Positions 5,871-11,754 of a DNA stretch of 11,754 nucleotides are shown here, piece by piece. Each line of letters opens with the position of its first letter. The first letter of the stretch is position 1. The stretch comes from Sphaerochaeta sp. (GTDB lineage: Bacteria > Spirochaetota > Spirochaetia > Sphaerochaetales > Sphaerochaetaceae). Made by a program: the position numbers and the translations under genes. The stretch is taken from contig DMOO01000203.1 of the NCBI GenBank assembly GCA_003456855.1, forward strand, positions 1 through 11,754. Reading direction: 5' to 3'. A model generated the notes under the pieces. It searched no databases, was not told where the DNA came from, and was given only the letters and a program-made list of their open reading frames with translations.

Positions 5871-5898
5871 AAAAATAAGCTGGTTTAGTTAAAAACCA
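5871..5898 (-). terminator. Possible second terminator behind the ABC-2 genes
   Basis: On the minus strand TGGTTT (5898-5893) and AAACCA (5886-5881) form a 6-bp stem. GCTTA and T5 (5875-5871) follow. It is weak alone, but it lies behind the stronger hairpin at 5914-5953 and before the importer promoter, so it may be a back-up. Confidence 0.4.
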
Positions 5899-5913
5899 AT
5901 AATTTAGCCTTAG

Positions 5914-5953
5914 CCAATCGAACAAATGAGTTGTGTTTCATTTGTCCGATTGG
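5914..5953 (-). terminator. Long hairpin after the ABC-2 permease gene
   Basis: CCAATCGGACAAATGA (5953-5938, minus strand) pairs with TCATTTGTTCGATTGG (5929-5914) over all 16 positions with an 8-base loop. The single non-Watson-Crick pair is G-T when read on the minus strand but A-C on the plus strand, so the structure belongs to the minus-strand transcript. It starts 14 bases after the stop codon. No T run follows at once, so it may work as an mRNA 3' end stabiliser together with the terminator-like repeat behind it. Confidence 0.6.
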
Positions 5954-5967
5954 ATAAAGGTTGTGGA

Positions 5968-7566
5968 TTATAGATTCTCGAATAAGAGAGCTCCCTTGTT
6001 CTTGAGCCATCTCTCAAGCACCAGAAGAAGTGCTGCAGTGACCACTATCCATATCAGAAGGAAAAGGGATGCCGGCATGAACTTGGTAAGGAAGTATCCT
6101 GAGACTCCTATGAGTATTCCATAGACCCATCCCGAGAAGAGGGCGAACACAATGGACATTCCCTGCTTCACGACCATGGCCTCGCTCACCCAGTTGAGAT
6201 TCGGTCTGAGAAGGTTCATGTACAGACCGAAGTCTGCATGGACGAACTCGAAGAATGTGATGAACAGAAGGACCAGGATCGTCTCGACCACAGGCATCTT
6301 GATGGTGATGGCAACTGCCACTGCCAGGACAAGGGCCAGCGGAAGCGTCAGGATGATCTGGGTCATCTTCTTGGCGTTGAGGATCTGCTGGGATCTGACA
6401 GGAAGGCTCTGCACAATCCAGATGCTTCTTCCCTCCATTGATATGGAAGGGGCTGTTGTGTCATTCATTGACAGAATGAAGCACATCATTGCAGGTACCA
6501 TCACATAGATGAACTTCCATCCATCCCCGAAGACTCCGTCGAGGATGGCGTAGAGACTTGAGCCCTTGATTATCAGCATCACAACAGCGACTGCCATCAT
6601 CAAAGTGCCCAAAGCGCAGTTCATCAGGTACGTCGAGCTTGCGGAGAGGCGCTTGAACTCCTTTCTTATCAGAGCAGAGTTGGCGCTTCTGGCCTTTGCC
6701 TTTCCTTCCTTGTACTTGATCTTTGCGGTTCCCGTCTTTGTCGTGACTATCTTGATGAAGGTCCTGTCCAGAAGGAGGTAGATGCCTACAGTGATTGCAA
6801 TCACAATCAGGGAGACAACCATCATAGAGGATGGATTGCCTTCACCGGTTCTGGCGAACAGGTAGAATGGGTGGATCGGTCCGTTGACGTCGATGACCAT
6901 GGTCTGGAGCTTTGCTATGAAATCGTTCATGGCGTTGATTGCCTTGAAGTACACCACATAGTACAAGCCGATTCCGATGAGAATCATGATGGTTCTTACA
7001 ATGCTCTTGTTCTTGAGCTTGGTGCTGAGCTTGGCCACGACCCATCCAAGACCTGTTGAGAGGTCAAGGACTATCAGGGTGATCATGATGTAATAGACTA
7101 TAGGACCCAGGATGTTCAGGAAGTGAAGGGGAGCGAAGAGATAATAGATTATAACCGCAGGTATCATCACCACGCTGGAGTAGATCCATCCCATCACATA
7201 TACGCCCAAAAGCCTTGATATGAGGATGCTCTTAATTGGTATAGGCATTGAGAGCAGAAGGTCGTTGTCCTTTGAAAGATACAGGGTGGAGAAGGTGTTG
7301 AACACACTTCCGAAGGCTCCGTAGAGTATTGCGACTCCACCTGTTATCATGAAGTAGAACCATCCCATGCCTGAGGCTACAAGTGGACCGGCAAGAGCAT
7401 AGGACATCCCACCGAAGAGCCCACCCAGCAAGCCGACCATGATCAGGGCATAGCCTACTATGGACATGATTATTCTGCCCTTGGTCTTGGCCTTGTTTCT
7501 TCTGTAGTCATAGAAGAAGGACCTGTATATCTCGAACAGATGTTTCTTGACCAGTGTCTTGATCAT
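5968..7566 (-). CDS. ABC-2 type export permease, 532 residues
   Basis: This is the membrane subunit of an ABC-2 exporter. A basic N-terminus (MIKTLVKKHLFEIYRSFFYDYRRNKAKTKGR) precedes a run of transmembrane helices. After the second one comes NTFSTLYLSKDNDLLLSMPIPIKSILISRLLGVY, the conserved cytoplasmic elbow of large Bacillota-type ABC-2 permeases. A basic cytoplasmic stretch in the middle (KTGTAKIKYKEGKAKARSANSALIRKEFKRL) splits two helix bundles, suggesting a duplicated, full-length permease. The C-terminus ends with helices around FMPASLFLLIWIVVTAALLLVLE. The start codon follows the ATPase stop with one base between them (TGA C ATG), and GGAGG lies upstream, so the two are coupled. The substrate cannot be read; drugs, lipids, peptides or ions are all possible. 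Confidence 0.88.
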   Translation of the reverse strand: MIKTLVKKHLFEIYRSFFYDYRRNKAKTKGRIIMSIVGYALIMVGLLGGLFGGMSYALAGPLVASGMGWFYFMITGGVAILYGAFGSVFNTFSTLYLSKDNDLLLSMPIPIKSILISRLLGVYVMGWIYSSVVMIPAVIIYYLFAPLHFLNILGPIVYYIMITLIVLDLSTGLGWVVAKLSTKLKNKSIVRTIMILIGIGLYYVVYFKAINAMNDFIAKLQTMVIDVNGPIHPFYLFARTGEGNPSSMMVVSLIVIAITVGIYLLLDRTFIKIVTTKTGTAKIKYKEGKAKARSANSALIRKEFKRLSASSTYLMNCALGTLMMAVAVVMLIIKGSSLYAILDGVFGDGWKFIYVMVPAMMCFILSMNDTTAPSISMEGRSIWIVQSLPVRSQQILNAKKMTQIILTLPLALVLAVAVAITIKMPVVETILVLLFITFFEFVHADFGLYMNLLRPNLNWVSEAMVVKQGMSIVFALFSGWVYGILIGVSGYFLTKFMPASLFLLIWIVVTAALLLVLERWLKNKGALLFENL

Positions 7567-7567
7567 G

Positions 7568-8293
7568 TCAGTCCTCCTGGTCCTCTTCGTCGTCTGCCAA
7601 CTCCAGGAACACCTCTTCCAGGGACTCGTCGCCCTTGACCTCTTCCATTGTTCCGGACTTTATGAGCTTTCCGTCCTTGATTATTGCAACCTTGTCGCAG
7701 AGCTTCTCTGCAACCTCGAGGACGTGGGTGGAGAAGAAGATGGCTCCGCCGTTGTCGCAGAGCTCTCTCATCATAAGCTTGAGCTTGTGTGAAGCCACAG
7801 GGTCAAGTCCGACGAAAGGCTCGTCCATGATGACCAGCTTTGGCTGGTGAAGCCATGCGGAGATGATCGCAAGCTTCTGCTTCATTCCATGGGAATACTC
7901 GTTTATAGGCTGCGCAAGGTCATCTGTGAGCTCGAAGATGTCAGCATATTTTCTGATTCTCTCCGTTCTGTCGGCTGCACTGACACCGAAGATGTCTGCT
8001 ATGAAATTGAGGTACTTTATTCCTGACATATAATCATAAAGATCGGGGTTATCTGGAATATAGGCTATCTTTTTCTTGCATGCCAGTGGATCTGCCTTGA
8101 TGGAGATTCCATCAATCTCGATCTCTCCCGCATCGAAGCCCAGGATTCCGACCACCGACTTGAGTGTGGTTGTCTTTCCTGCACCGTTGTGTCCGATGAA
8201 GCCATAGATCTCCCCGTCTTTGATCTCAAGGCTCAGATTGTCAACGGCAACCTTCGAGCCATACTTCTTTGTGAGGTTCTTGATGCTAAGCAT
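7568..8293 (-). CDS. ABC exporter ATP-binding protein, 241 residues
   Basis: This is the ATPase partner of the ABC-2 permease that follows. The start at 8293 (MLSIKNLTKKYGSK) is preceded by GGGAGAG six bases away; an upstream ATG at 8335 has no such site and would overlap the predicted promoter. Walker A is GHNGAGKTT (34-42), the signature is YSHGMKQK in place of LSGGQ, a usual variant in ABC-2 exporters, Walker B is LVIMDEPFVGLD and the switch is STH. The C-terminus is strongly acidic (LADDEEDQED). This is the CcmA/YhaQ-like class that pairs with ABC-2 permeases. It is the first gene of a two-gene unit and lies 97 bases from the methyltransferase remnant of the TetR unit. Confidence 0.9.
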   Translation of the reverse strand: MLSIKNLTKKYGSKVAVDNLSLEIKDGEIYGFIGHNGAGKTTTLKSVVGILGFDAGEIEIDGISIKADPLACKKKIAYIPDNPDLYDYMSGIKYLNFIADIFGVSAADRTERIRKYADIFELTDDLAQPINEYSHGMKQKLAIISAWLHQPKLVIMDEPFVGLDPVASHKLKLMMRELCDNGGAIFFSTHVLEVAEKLCDKVAIIKDGKLIKSGTMEEVKGDESLEEVFLELADDEEDQED

Positions 8294-8324
8294 TTTTGTC
8301 TCTCCCTTAATTATATATGTATCA

Positions 8325-8355
8325 AACATAGACATTCCACAAACTGGAAAGTCAA
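8325..8355 (-). promoter_or_regulatory. Possible promoter of the ABC-2 genes with a dyad in its spacer
   Basis: On the minus strand TTGACT (8355-8350) and TATGTT (8330-8325) are 19 bases apart. The spacer holds a perfect palindrome with a 5-base centre, TTCCA-CAAAC-TGGAA as read on the plus strand (8335-8349). A long spacer filled by a dyad is the arrangement of MerR-activated promoters. No MerR gene is in the window. A separate TATAAT closer to the gene (about 8310) lies too near the ribosome binding site to be convincing. Confidence 0.4.
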
Positions 8356-8390
8356 GTGATTTTCAAAAAAAACAAATCCAAAAGAGCAGA

Positions 8391-8681
8391 CTATCTCTCA
8401 AGATGGAACAACCTTCTGGTCTCCGACTTCTCTCCCGGCCAGGCGAAGTGCTCCAGCCGAATAACCTTGAAATGACGCGAGAATAGGGCGGTCCATTCAT
8501 CGTCTGAAAGCGAGACCAGCCTGAGAACTCCATCGACATAGAGCTTCTCCGATGGGGCCATGGACCTCCATCCATCGGACCCGTTCCCGGAAATCTGCCT
8601 CTTGTCCTCTTCCGAGAGCTCGTAGGCCTTGTTCCAGAACTCAATGAGGTTCTGGTTGTCCTTCTCGTCCTTCCTGTTCAT
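8391..8681 (-). pseudogene. Class I SAM methyltransferase remnant lacking the SAM-binding core
   Basis: The 96-residue frame joins the two ends of a known-looking methyltransferase. The N-terminal part (LIEFWNKAYELSEEDKRQ, then WRSMAPSEK) is the usual lead-in that precedes the glycine-rich SAM loop. The rest (LYVDGVLRLVSLSDDEW, then FKVIRLEHFAWPGEKSETRRLF) is the family's C-terminal end. Everything between, about 120-150 residues with the VLDYGCGSG-type motif and the later SAM-contact strands, is absent, without loss of frame. Its ATG overlaps the lipoprotein stop (ATGA) and the reading frame is otherwise clean, so it is probably still translated. It cannot be a SAM methyltransferase; a non-enzymatic role is possible but unproven. 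Family identity rests on recalled sequences. Confidence 0.62.
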
Positions 8682-9082
8682 TTGTTTTCCCGTCCCTTGA
8701 CCTCGAACTCAAGCCGTCCATCCTTGCACTTGCCGTCCGTCTCGACTATTATGATGACCTTTCCTGCCTTCAGATCATCCATTACGATGTCGAAGGTCTG
8801 ACCTCCGGAGAGCTGGACGAGCTCCTCCTTGCTGCCTCCAACGTCATAGTAGACCGTTAGACTGCCTTCCTCCAGCTTTCCGGTGCAGATTATGTCCTCT
8901 GACCCATTGACCTTGAGGTCGTAGACCAACGATCCCTTGAGTATATGGAAATTCAGATAGGCCCTGTGCGACGTGTTCGAGCGCACCAGACCAATTGCGC
9001 TGTAGCTGGATCTGTAGTTGCTGCAACCGGCAAGCGCCAGCACCATGAAAACCAGCAGGGTAATGGCAAATCCCTTCTTCAT
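8678..9082 (-). CDS. Small lipoprotein of unknown function, 134 residues
   Basis: The start at 9082 (MKKGFAITLLVFMVLALAGC) gives a lipoprotein signal peptide with lipobox LAGC and the acylated Cys at residue 20; GGGGGAG lies upstream. The mature domain of about 115 residues is rich in beta-strand patterns (YLNFHILKGSLVYDLKVNG, SLTVYYDVGGSKEELVQLSGG, KVIIIVETDGKCKDGRLEFEVKG) and looks like a compact beta-sandwich, anchored on the outer face of the cytoplasmic membrane. I know no function for it. It overlaps the TetR gene by ATGA at its start and the methyltransferase remnant by ATGA at its end, so the three are translated as one unit. The same unit lies upstream of the ABC-2 genes, which suggests a role in envelope stress or export, as inference only. 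Confidence 0.75.
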   Translation of the reverse strand: MKKGFAITLLVFMVLALAGCSNYRSSYSAIGLVRSNTSHRAYLNFHILKGSLVYDLKVNGSEDIICTGKLEEGSLTVYYDVGGSKEELVQLSGGQTFDIVMDDLKAGKVIIIVETDGKCKDGRLEFEVKGRENK

Positions 9083-9708
9083 CTGTTCTCCCCCAATATA
9101 TCTTTGAAAATGGAATCCTTGTCTGCGGTCCCTTCTATAAGGCCAGGGACCTCCTTGTAGGCCTTGCATACCGCCAGACTGACGTCCGACATGATCTTCA
9201 CTATCTCCTTGTCGGAGTAGGGGCAGTCACCTGTGACAATCAGAGTGGCGATGCTTGAGCAGACAAGCCACATGTTCCGAAAGTAGGCCGCTGCCTGTTT
9301 CTCGTCCATGCTGTAGATCTCCATTATGGAGCTCTGGACCAGAGACAGCGTGTATTCCATAGCCTCCATTGCTCCACCAACGGCAGTGCCTCTCTTGGTC
9401 AGAAACAGCATCTTGTAGAGCTGCGGCTCCTCCTTTGCGAAACGGATGTACTGCTTGCCCACGCCAAGGAATGGAATCTTCTCCGTGAGCCCTTTCTTGA
9501 TGTAGGTGCCGTAATGCTGCTTTGAGAGAAGATAGACATCATGCTTGAGCTGGTCCATGGTGGAGTAGTAGGTGAAGATCGGACGAGGGGAAACCTCAAG
9601 CTTTGAGGCGACTTCTCTGGCTGTGACAGCCTCGATTCCACTCGAACGTGCGACCTCGAAGGCCGCCTGGACTATCTCCTGCTTCTGGAATTTGACTTTT
9701 GGAGGCAT
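9079..9708 (-). CDS. TetR-family transcriptional regulator, 209 residues
   Basis: This is a DNA-binding repressor. I chose ATG at 9708 (MPPKVKFQKQEIVQAAFEVA) for AAGGAAGGG upstream and the typical TetR opening; the frame continues further 5' across the promoter and is not coding there. The N-terminal HTH is complete: IVQAAFEVARSSGIEAVTAREVASKLEVSPRPIFTYYSTMDQLKHDVY (about 11-58), with the recognition helix around SPRPIFTYYS. The C-terminal 150 residues are the helical ligand-binding and dimerisation domain, containing LYKMLFLTKRG and MEYTLSLVQSS. This resembles TetR proteins with a WHG domain, as recalled. A 13-bp perfect inverted repeat sits over its own promoter, indicating autoregulation. 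It is the first gene of a unit with a lipoprotein and a methyltransferase remnant. Confidence 0.9.
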   Translation of the reverse strand: MPPKVKFQKQEIVQAAFEVARSSGIEAVTAREVASKLEVSPRPIFTYYSTMDQLKHDVYLLSKQHYGTYIKKGLTEKIPFLGVGKQYIRFAKEEPQLYKMLFLTKRGTAVGGAMEAMEYTLSLVQSSIMEIYSMDEKQAAAYFRNMWLVCSSIATLIVTGDCPYSDKEIVKIMSDVSLAVCKAYKEVPGLIEGTADKDSIFKDILGENR

Positions 9709-9722
9709 TGATTTTCCCTTCC

Positions 9723-9764
9723 TTGTTGCAAAACAGATGTTATGCATCAAGTGTTTTGCAACAA
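9723..9764. promoter_or_regulatory. Predicted TetR operator: 13-bp perfect inverted repeat
   Basis: TTGTTGCAAAACA (9723-9735) and TGTTTTGCAACAA (9752-9764) are exact reverse complements, separated by 16 bases that contain a smaller GATG/CATC dyad. The site begins just downstream of the -10 element of the tetR promoter and covers the expected start of transcription, a classic position for autorepression. In the RNA it could also fold as a hairpin ahead of the tetR ribosome binding site. Confidence 0.7.
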
Positions 9765-9768
9765 CTAT

Positions 9769-9797
9769 ATAATGTACACTGCTTGAACAAATGTCAA
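9769..9797 (-). promoter_or_regulatory. Promoter of the tetR unit
   Basis: On the minus strand TTGACA (9797-9792), a 17-base spacer and CATTAT (9774-9769) form a good sigma-70-type promoter. The overlapping TATATA (9771-9766) is an alternative -10. The inverted-repeat operator follows directly. Confidence 0.65.
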
Positions 9798-9873
9798 GTG
9801 GAAATTGATGCCACGACAAGTGGGGCAGGTAGTTGGCTTTGCGGTGAATCTGGAATTGATTTTGTATGAACAT

Positions 9874-9912
9874 TGCTCAGATTAAGTCTTTCTGAGCATT
9901 CCTTTTTATGAT
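9874..9912 (+). promoter_or_regulatory. Upstream region of the superoxide reductase gene: dyad and -10 element
   Basis: TGCTCAGA (9874-9881) and TCTGAGCA (9891-9898) are perfect inverted repeats with a 9-base centre. TATGAT at 9907-9912 is a plausible -10, giving a start near 9919 and a 30-base leader. The -35 position falls inside the dyad and shows no good hexamer, so the dyad may bind an activator or repressor. T5 at 9903-9907 also allows a terminator reading, but no plus-strand gene lies upstream. The rest of the 240-base gap up to the tetR start holds only the tetR promoter and operator. Confidence 0.45.
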
Positions 9913-9948
9913 ACAGTGAGATAGGAATATAGATTTTCAGGAGGAGCT

Positions 9949-10326
9949 ATGGAATTCTACAAATGTCTTAAGTGTGGCAATTTCGTTATTTTTCTTACAA
10001 AGAAGAGCTGCTGCACCCCAGTGTGCTGTGGTGAAGAGATGACAAAGATCATCCCTGGAACGACAGATGCTGCAAAAGAGAAGCATGTCCCTGAGGTGAA
10101 GGTAGATGGAAACAAGGTCTGCGTCCAGGTCGGAGCAGTTGCCCATCCAATGCTTGATGCCCATTACATCGAGTTCGTCATACTCGAGACAAAGAGCGGA
10201 TATCAGAAGAGAGACCTCAAGCCAGGTGACGAGCCAAAGGCTGAGTTCATCCTTGCACCTGGCGACGAGCCAGTTGCAGTATATGAGAACTGCAATCTCC
10301 ACGGACTCTGGAAGACAGAGCTCTAA
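9949..10326 (+). CDS. dfx: Desulfoferrodoxin (superoxide reductase), 125 residues
   Basis: This cytoplasmic enzyme reduces superoxide to hydrogen peroxide in anaerobes without making oxygen. It is the two-domain, class I type. The N-terminal rubredoxin-like centre I uses C6, C9, C26 and C27 (CLKC, then CCGEEM), with the normal spacing. The catalytic centre II ligands are H46 in EKHVP, H66 in AHPM, H72 in AHYIE, and C115 and H118 in CNLHGLWK; E44 and K45 near the active site are present. Length and all ligands fit the family. An extra vicinal Cys pair (C21, C22) lies in the centre I loop. AGGAGGAG lies upstream of the ATG. The rubredoxin gene follows 25 bases later in the same direction and probably supplies electrons. 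Confidence 0.96.
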   Translation: MEFYKCLKCGNFVIFLTKKSCCTPVCCGEEMTKIIPGTTDAAKEKHVPEVKVDGNKVCVQVGAVAHPMLDAHYIEFVILETKSGYQKRDLKPGDEPKAEFILAPGDEPVAVYENCNLHGLWKTEL

Positions 10327-10351
10327 GGAATTGCAATTATAGGAGAGCAAA

Positions 10352-10510
10352 ATGGACAAGTACGTTTGTGATGCATGCGGATATGAGTATGATCCGGCAG
10401 TAGGCGATCCAGACAATGGAATCGCTCCGGGAACAGCATTCGAAGACCTCCCAGAGGATTGGGTCTGCCCAGTCTGCGGTGTTGGCAAGGATATGTTCAG
10501 CAAGGCCTGA
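10352..10510 (+). CDS. Rubredoxin, 52 residues
   Basis: This is a small iron protein for one-electron transfer. The sequence opens [20 protein letters not shown] and contains [23 protein letters not shown]. The four iron ligands are C6 and C9 (CxxCG) and C39 and C42 (CPVCG). The conserved aromatics Y4, Y11 and Y13 and W37, and the [15 protein letters not shown] segment, are all in place. The length of 52 is exactly that of the family. AGGAGAG lies upstream of the ATG. Being 25 bases behind the superoxide reductase gene, with a terminator behind it, it forms a two-gene oxidative defence operon and most likely reduces the superoxide reductase. Other partners, such as rubrerythrin, are not in the window. 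Confidence 0.97.
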   Translation: MDKYVCDACGYEYDPAVGDPDNGIAPGTAFEDLPEDWVCPVCGVGKDMFSKA

Positions 10511-10529
10511 TGGCCAATTGATTGATAGG

Positions 10530-10560
10530 CTCCCTGAGGTTCTGCTTCAGGGAGTTTTTT
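10530..10560 (+). terminator. Intrinsic terminator after rubredoxin
   Basis: CTCCCTGA (10530-10537) pairs with TCAGGGAG (10547-10554), and T6 follows at 10555-10560. It ends the superoxide reductase-rubredoxin unit 19 bases after the stop codon. Confidence 0.92.
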
Positions 10561-10583
10561 GATTTATTTCCGGTGGAGTAGTT

Positions 10584-11754
10584 ATGCTTACAGATATTGA
10601 GATAGCACAGAGCGTTGAGCCAAGACATATTTCAGAGATCGCTGCAAGCGCGGGGATCCCCGAGAAGTTCGTTGAGATGTATGGAAGGACAAAGGCCAAG
10701 ATTGACCTCTCGTTCCTGGACTCCAAGGCATCACAGAAGGACGGGAAACTGATTCTTGTCACAGCCATAACGCCGACCCCTGCCGGAGAGGGCAAGACCA
10801 CCACGACGATCGGTCTTGCCGACGGGTTGAGAAAACTCGGCAAAAGGAGCATCCTTGCACTCAGAGAGCCTTCGATGGGCCCTGTGTTCGGAGTGAAGGG
10901 TGGAGCTGCCGGAGGTGGCTGGTCCCAGGTCATCCCGATGGAGGAGATAAACCTCCACTTCACAGGCGATTTCCACGCCATCGGAGCTGCCAACAACCTT
11001 CTTGCAGCGATGATAGACAACCATATCTTCCAGGGGAACGAGCTTGGAATAGACCCTACCAGAATAGTCTGGCACAGATGCGTTGACATGAACGACAGAC
11101 AGCTGCGCTTCGTGGCCGACGGTCTTGGCGGACACAAGAACGGGGTGCCAAGGGAAGACTCCTACGACATAACCGTTGCATCCGAGGTCATGGCGATTCT
11201 CTGCCTCTCAACCTCGATTGCGGATCTGAAGGCAAGACTTGGCCGCATCATCATCGGCTATTCCTATGAGGGGAACCCGGTTACCGCATCGGACCTGAAG
11301 GCTGCAGGTGCAATGGCCGCGATCCTGAAGGATGCCCTGAAGCCTAATCTGGTTCAGAGCCTTGGTGGAACACCTGCCTTCATCCATGGCGGTCCGTTCG
11401 CGAACATAGCCCACGGCTGCAACTCTGTTCTGGCAACCAAGATGGCCCTGAAGTGCGGTGAGTACACCGTCACGGAGGCCGGATTCGGCGCTGACCTGGG
11501 TGCGGAGAAGTTCATGGACATCAAGTGCCGCACAACAGGGCTCAGACCAAACGCAGTTGTGGTCGTGGCTACGGTCAGGGCCCTGAAGATGCACGGCGGA
11601 GCGAAGAAGGATGAGCTTGGAAACGAGAACCTTGCTGCACTTGAGAAGGGGCTTCCGAATCTTCTCAGACATGTCTCCGTCATGAGGGACGTGTACAAGG
11701 TGCCGTGTGTGGTTGCAATCAACCGCTTCCCGACAGACACCGAGGCCGAGCTTG
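10584..11754 (+). CDS. fhs: Formate-tetrahydrofolate ligase, N-terminal 390 residues (partial)
   Basis: This enzyme joins formate to tetrahydrofolate using ATP, giving 10-formyl-THF for one-carbon metabolism; it is cytoplasmic and normally a homotetramer of about 556 residues per chain. The frame is open from ATG at 10584 (GGTGGAG upstream) to the window edge, so about 70% is present. It begins [20 protein letters not shown], with the P-loop [10 protein letters not shown] at about 65-74. It continues with family blocks [44 protein letters not shown]-like [36 protein letters not shown] and [13 protein letters not shown]. Only 23 bases separate the upstream terminator from the ATG, and I see no convincing promoter there. 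It may depend on read-through or on a promoter inside the upstream gene. Confidence 0.97.
   Translation, partial: MLTDIEIAQSVEPRHISEIAASAGIPEKFVEMYGRTKAKIDLSFLDSKASQKDGKLILVTAITPTPAGEGKTTTTIGLADGLRKLGKRSILALREPSMGPVFGVKGGAAGGGWSQVIPMEEINLHFTGDFHAIGAANNLLAAMIDNHIFQGNELGIDPTRIVWHRCVDMNDRQLRFVADGLGGHKNGVPREDSYDITVASEVMAILCLSTSIADLKARLGRIIIGYSYEGNPVTASDLKAAGAMAAILKDALKPNLVQSLGGTPAFIHGGPFANIAHGCNSVLATKMALKCGEYTVTEAGFGADLGAEKFMDIKCRTTGLRPNAVVVVATVRALKMHGGAKKDELGNENLAALEKGLPNLLRHVSVMRDVYKVPCVVAINRFPTDTEAEL

Noticed and set aside
9709..9873. N-terminal extension of the TetR regulator to ATG at 9873
   Set aside because: It would translate through the predicted promoter and operator and adds residues unlike any TetR N-terminus.
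10547..11672. Several minus-strand frames opposite fhs
   Set aside because: The plus strand encodes a well-conserved formate-tetrahydrofolate ligase across the whole stretch; the opposite frames are shadows.
1..11754. CRISPR arrays, tRNA and rRNA genes, phage genes
   Set aside because: I saw no regularly spaced repeats, no cloverleaf-like sequences, no rRNA stretches and no phage structural genes.

Overview
The window looks like a chromosomal segment from an anaerobic, roughly half-GC bacterium. Evidence for anaerobiosis is a superoxide reductase and rubredoxin pair, formate-tetrahydrofolate ligase and a membrane pyrophosphatase. The style of the solute-binding protein's signal peptide (AFA then QAGSES) and several protein families would fit a Spirochaetota member such as the Treponema/Sphaerochaeta side, but an anaerobic Bacillota cannot be excluded; the lineage is inference.

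Layout. 1-266: 3' end of hppA with its terminator. 338-852 (minus): a decayed peptidase T gene, with an internal in-frame deletion, a stop codon and no 3' part. 934-1221: a small unrecognised gene. About 1303-2816: a complete IS110-family element, with an intact DEDD/serine recombinase, a structured 5' non-coding stretch that may encode a bridge RNA, a hairpin and terminator downstream of the gene, and an imperfect 16-nt direct repeat (14/16) at its two ends. 2865-5806 (minus): an ABC importer operon of the TrpXYZ/CD0873 class (binding protein, permease, ATPase). It is preceded by a strong promoter and what reads as a ribosome-mediated attenuator: a 19-codon Phe/Tyr-rich leader peptide, an intrinsic terminator, and a leader segment complementary to the terminator's loop and 3' arm. 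5968-8293 (minus): a two-gene ABC-2 export system. 8391-9708 (minus): a TetR regulator, a small lipoprotein and a methyltransferase remnant that lacks its SAM-binding core, all joined by ATGA overlaps, with a 13-bp perfect inverted repeat over the start of the unit. 9949-10510 (plus): desulfoferrodoxin and rubredoxin, then a terminator. 10584 to the end: fhs, cut by the window edge.

How the parts work together. The attenuator suggests that the importer carries phenylalanine and/or tyrosine and is expressed when charged tRNA-Phe or tRNA-Tyr is scarce. The TetR unit sits directly upstream of, and points the same way as, the ABC-2 pair, so it may control export, although the pair also seems to have its own promoter. 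Rubredoxin would pass electrons to the superoxide reductase. The most interesting items are the aromatic-residue attenuator, the IS110 end repeats with the candidate guide RNA, and the two genes that lost their catalytic or cofactor-binding cores by in-frame deletion.
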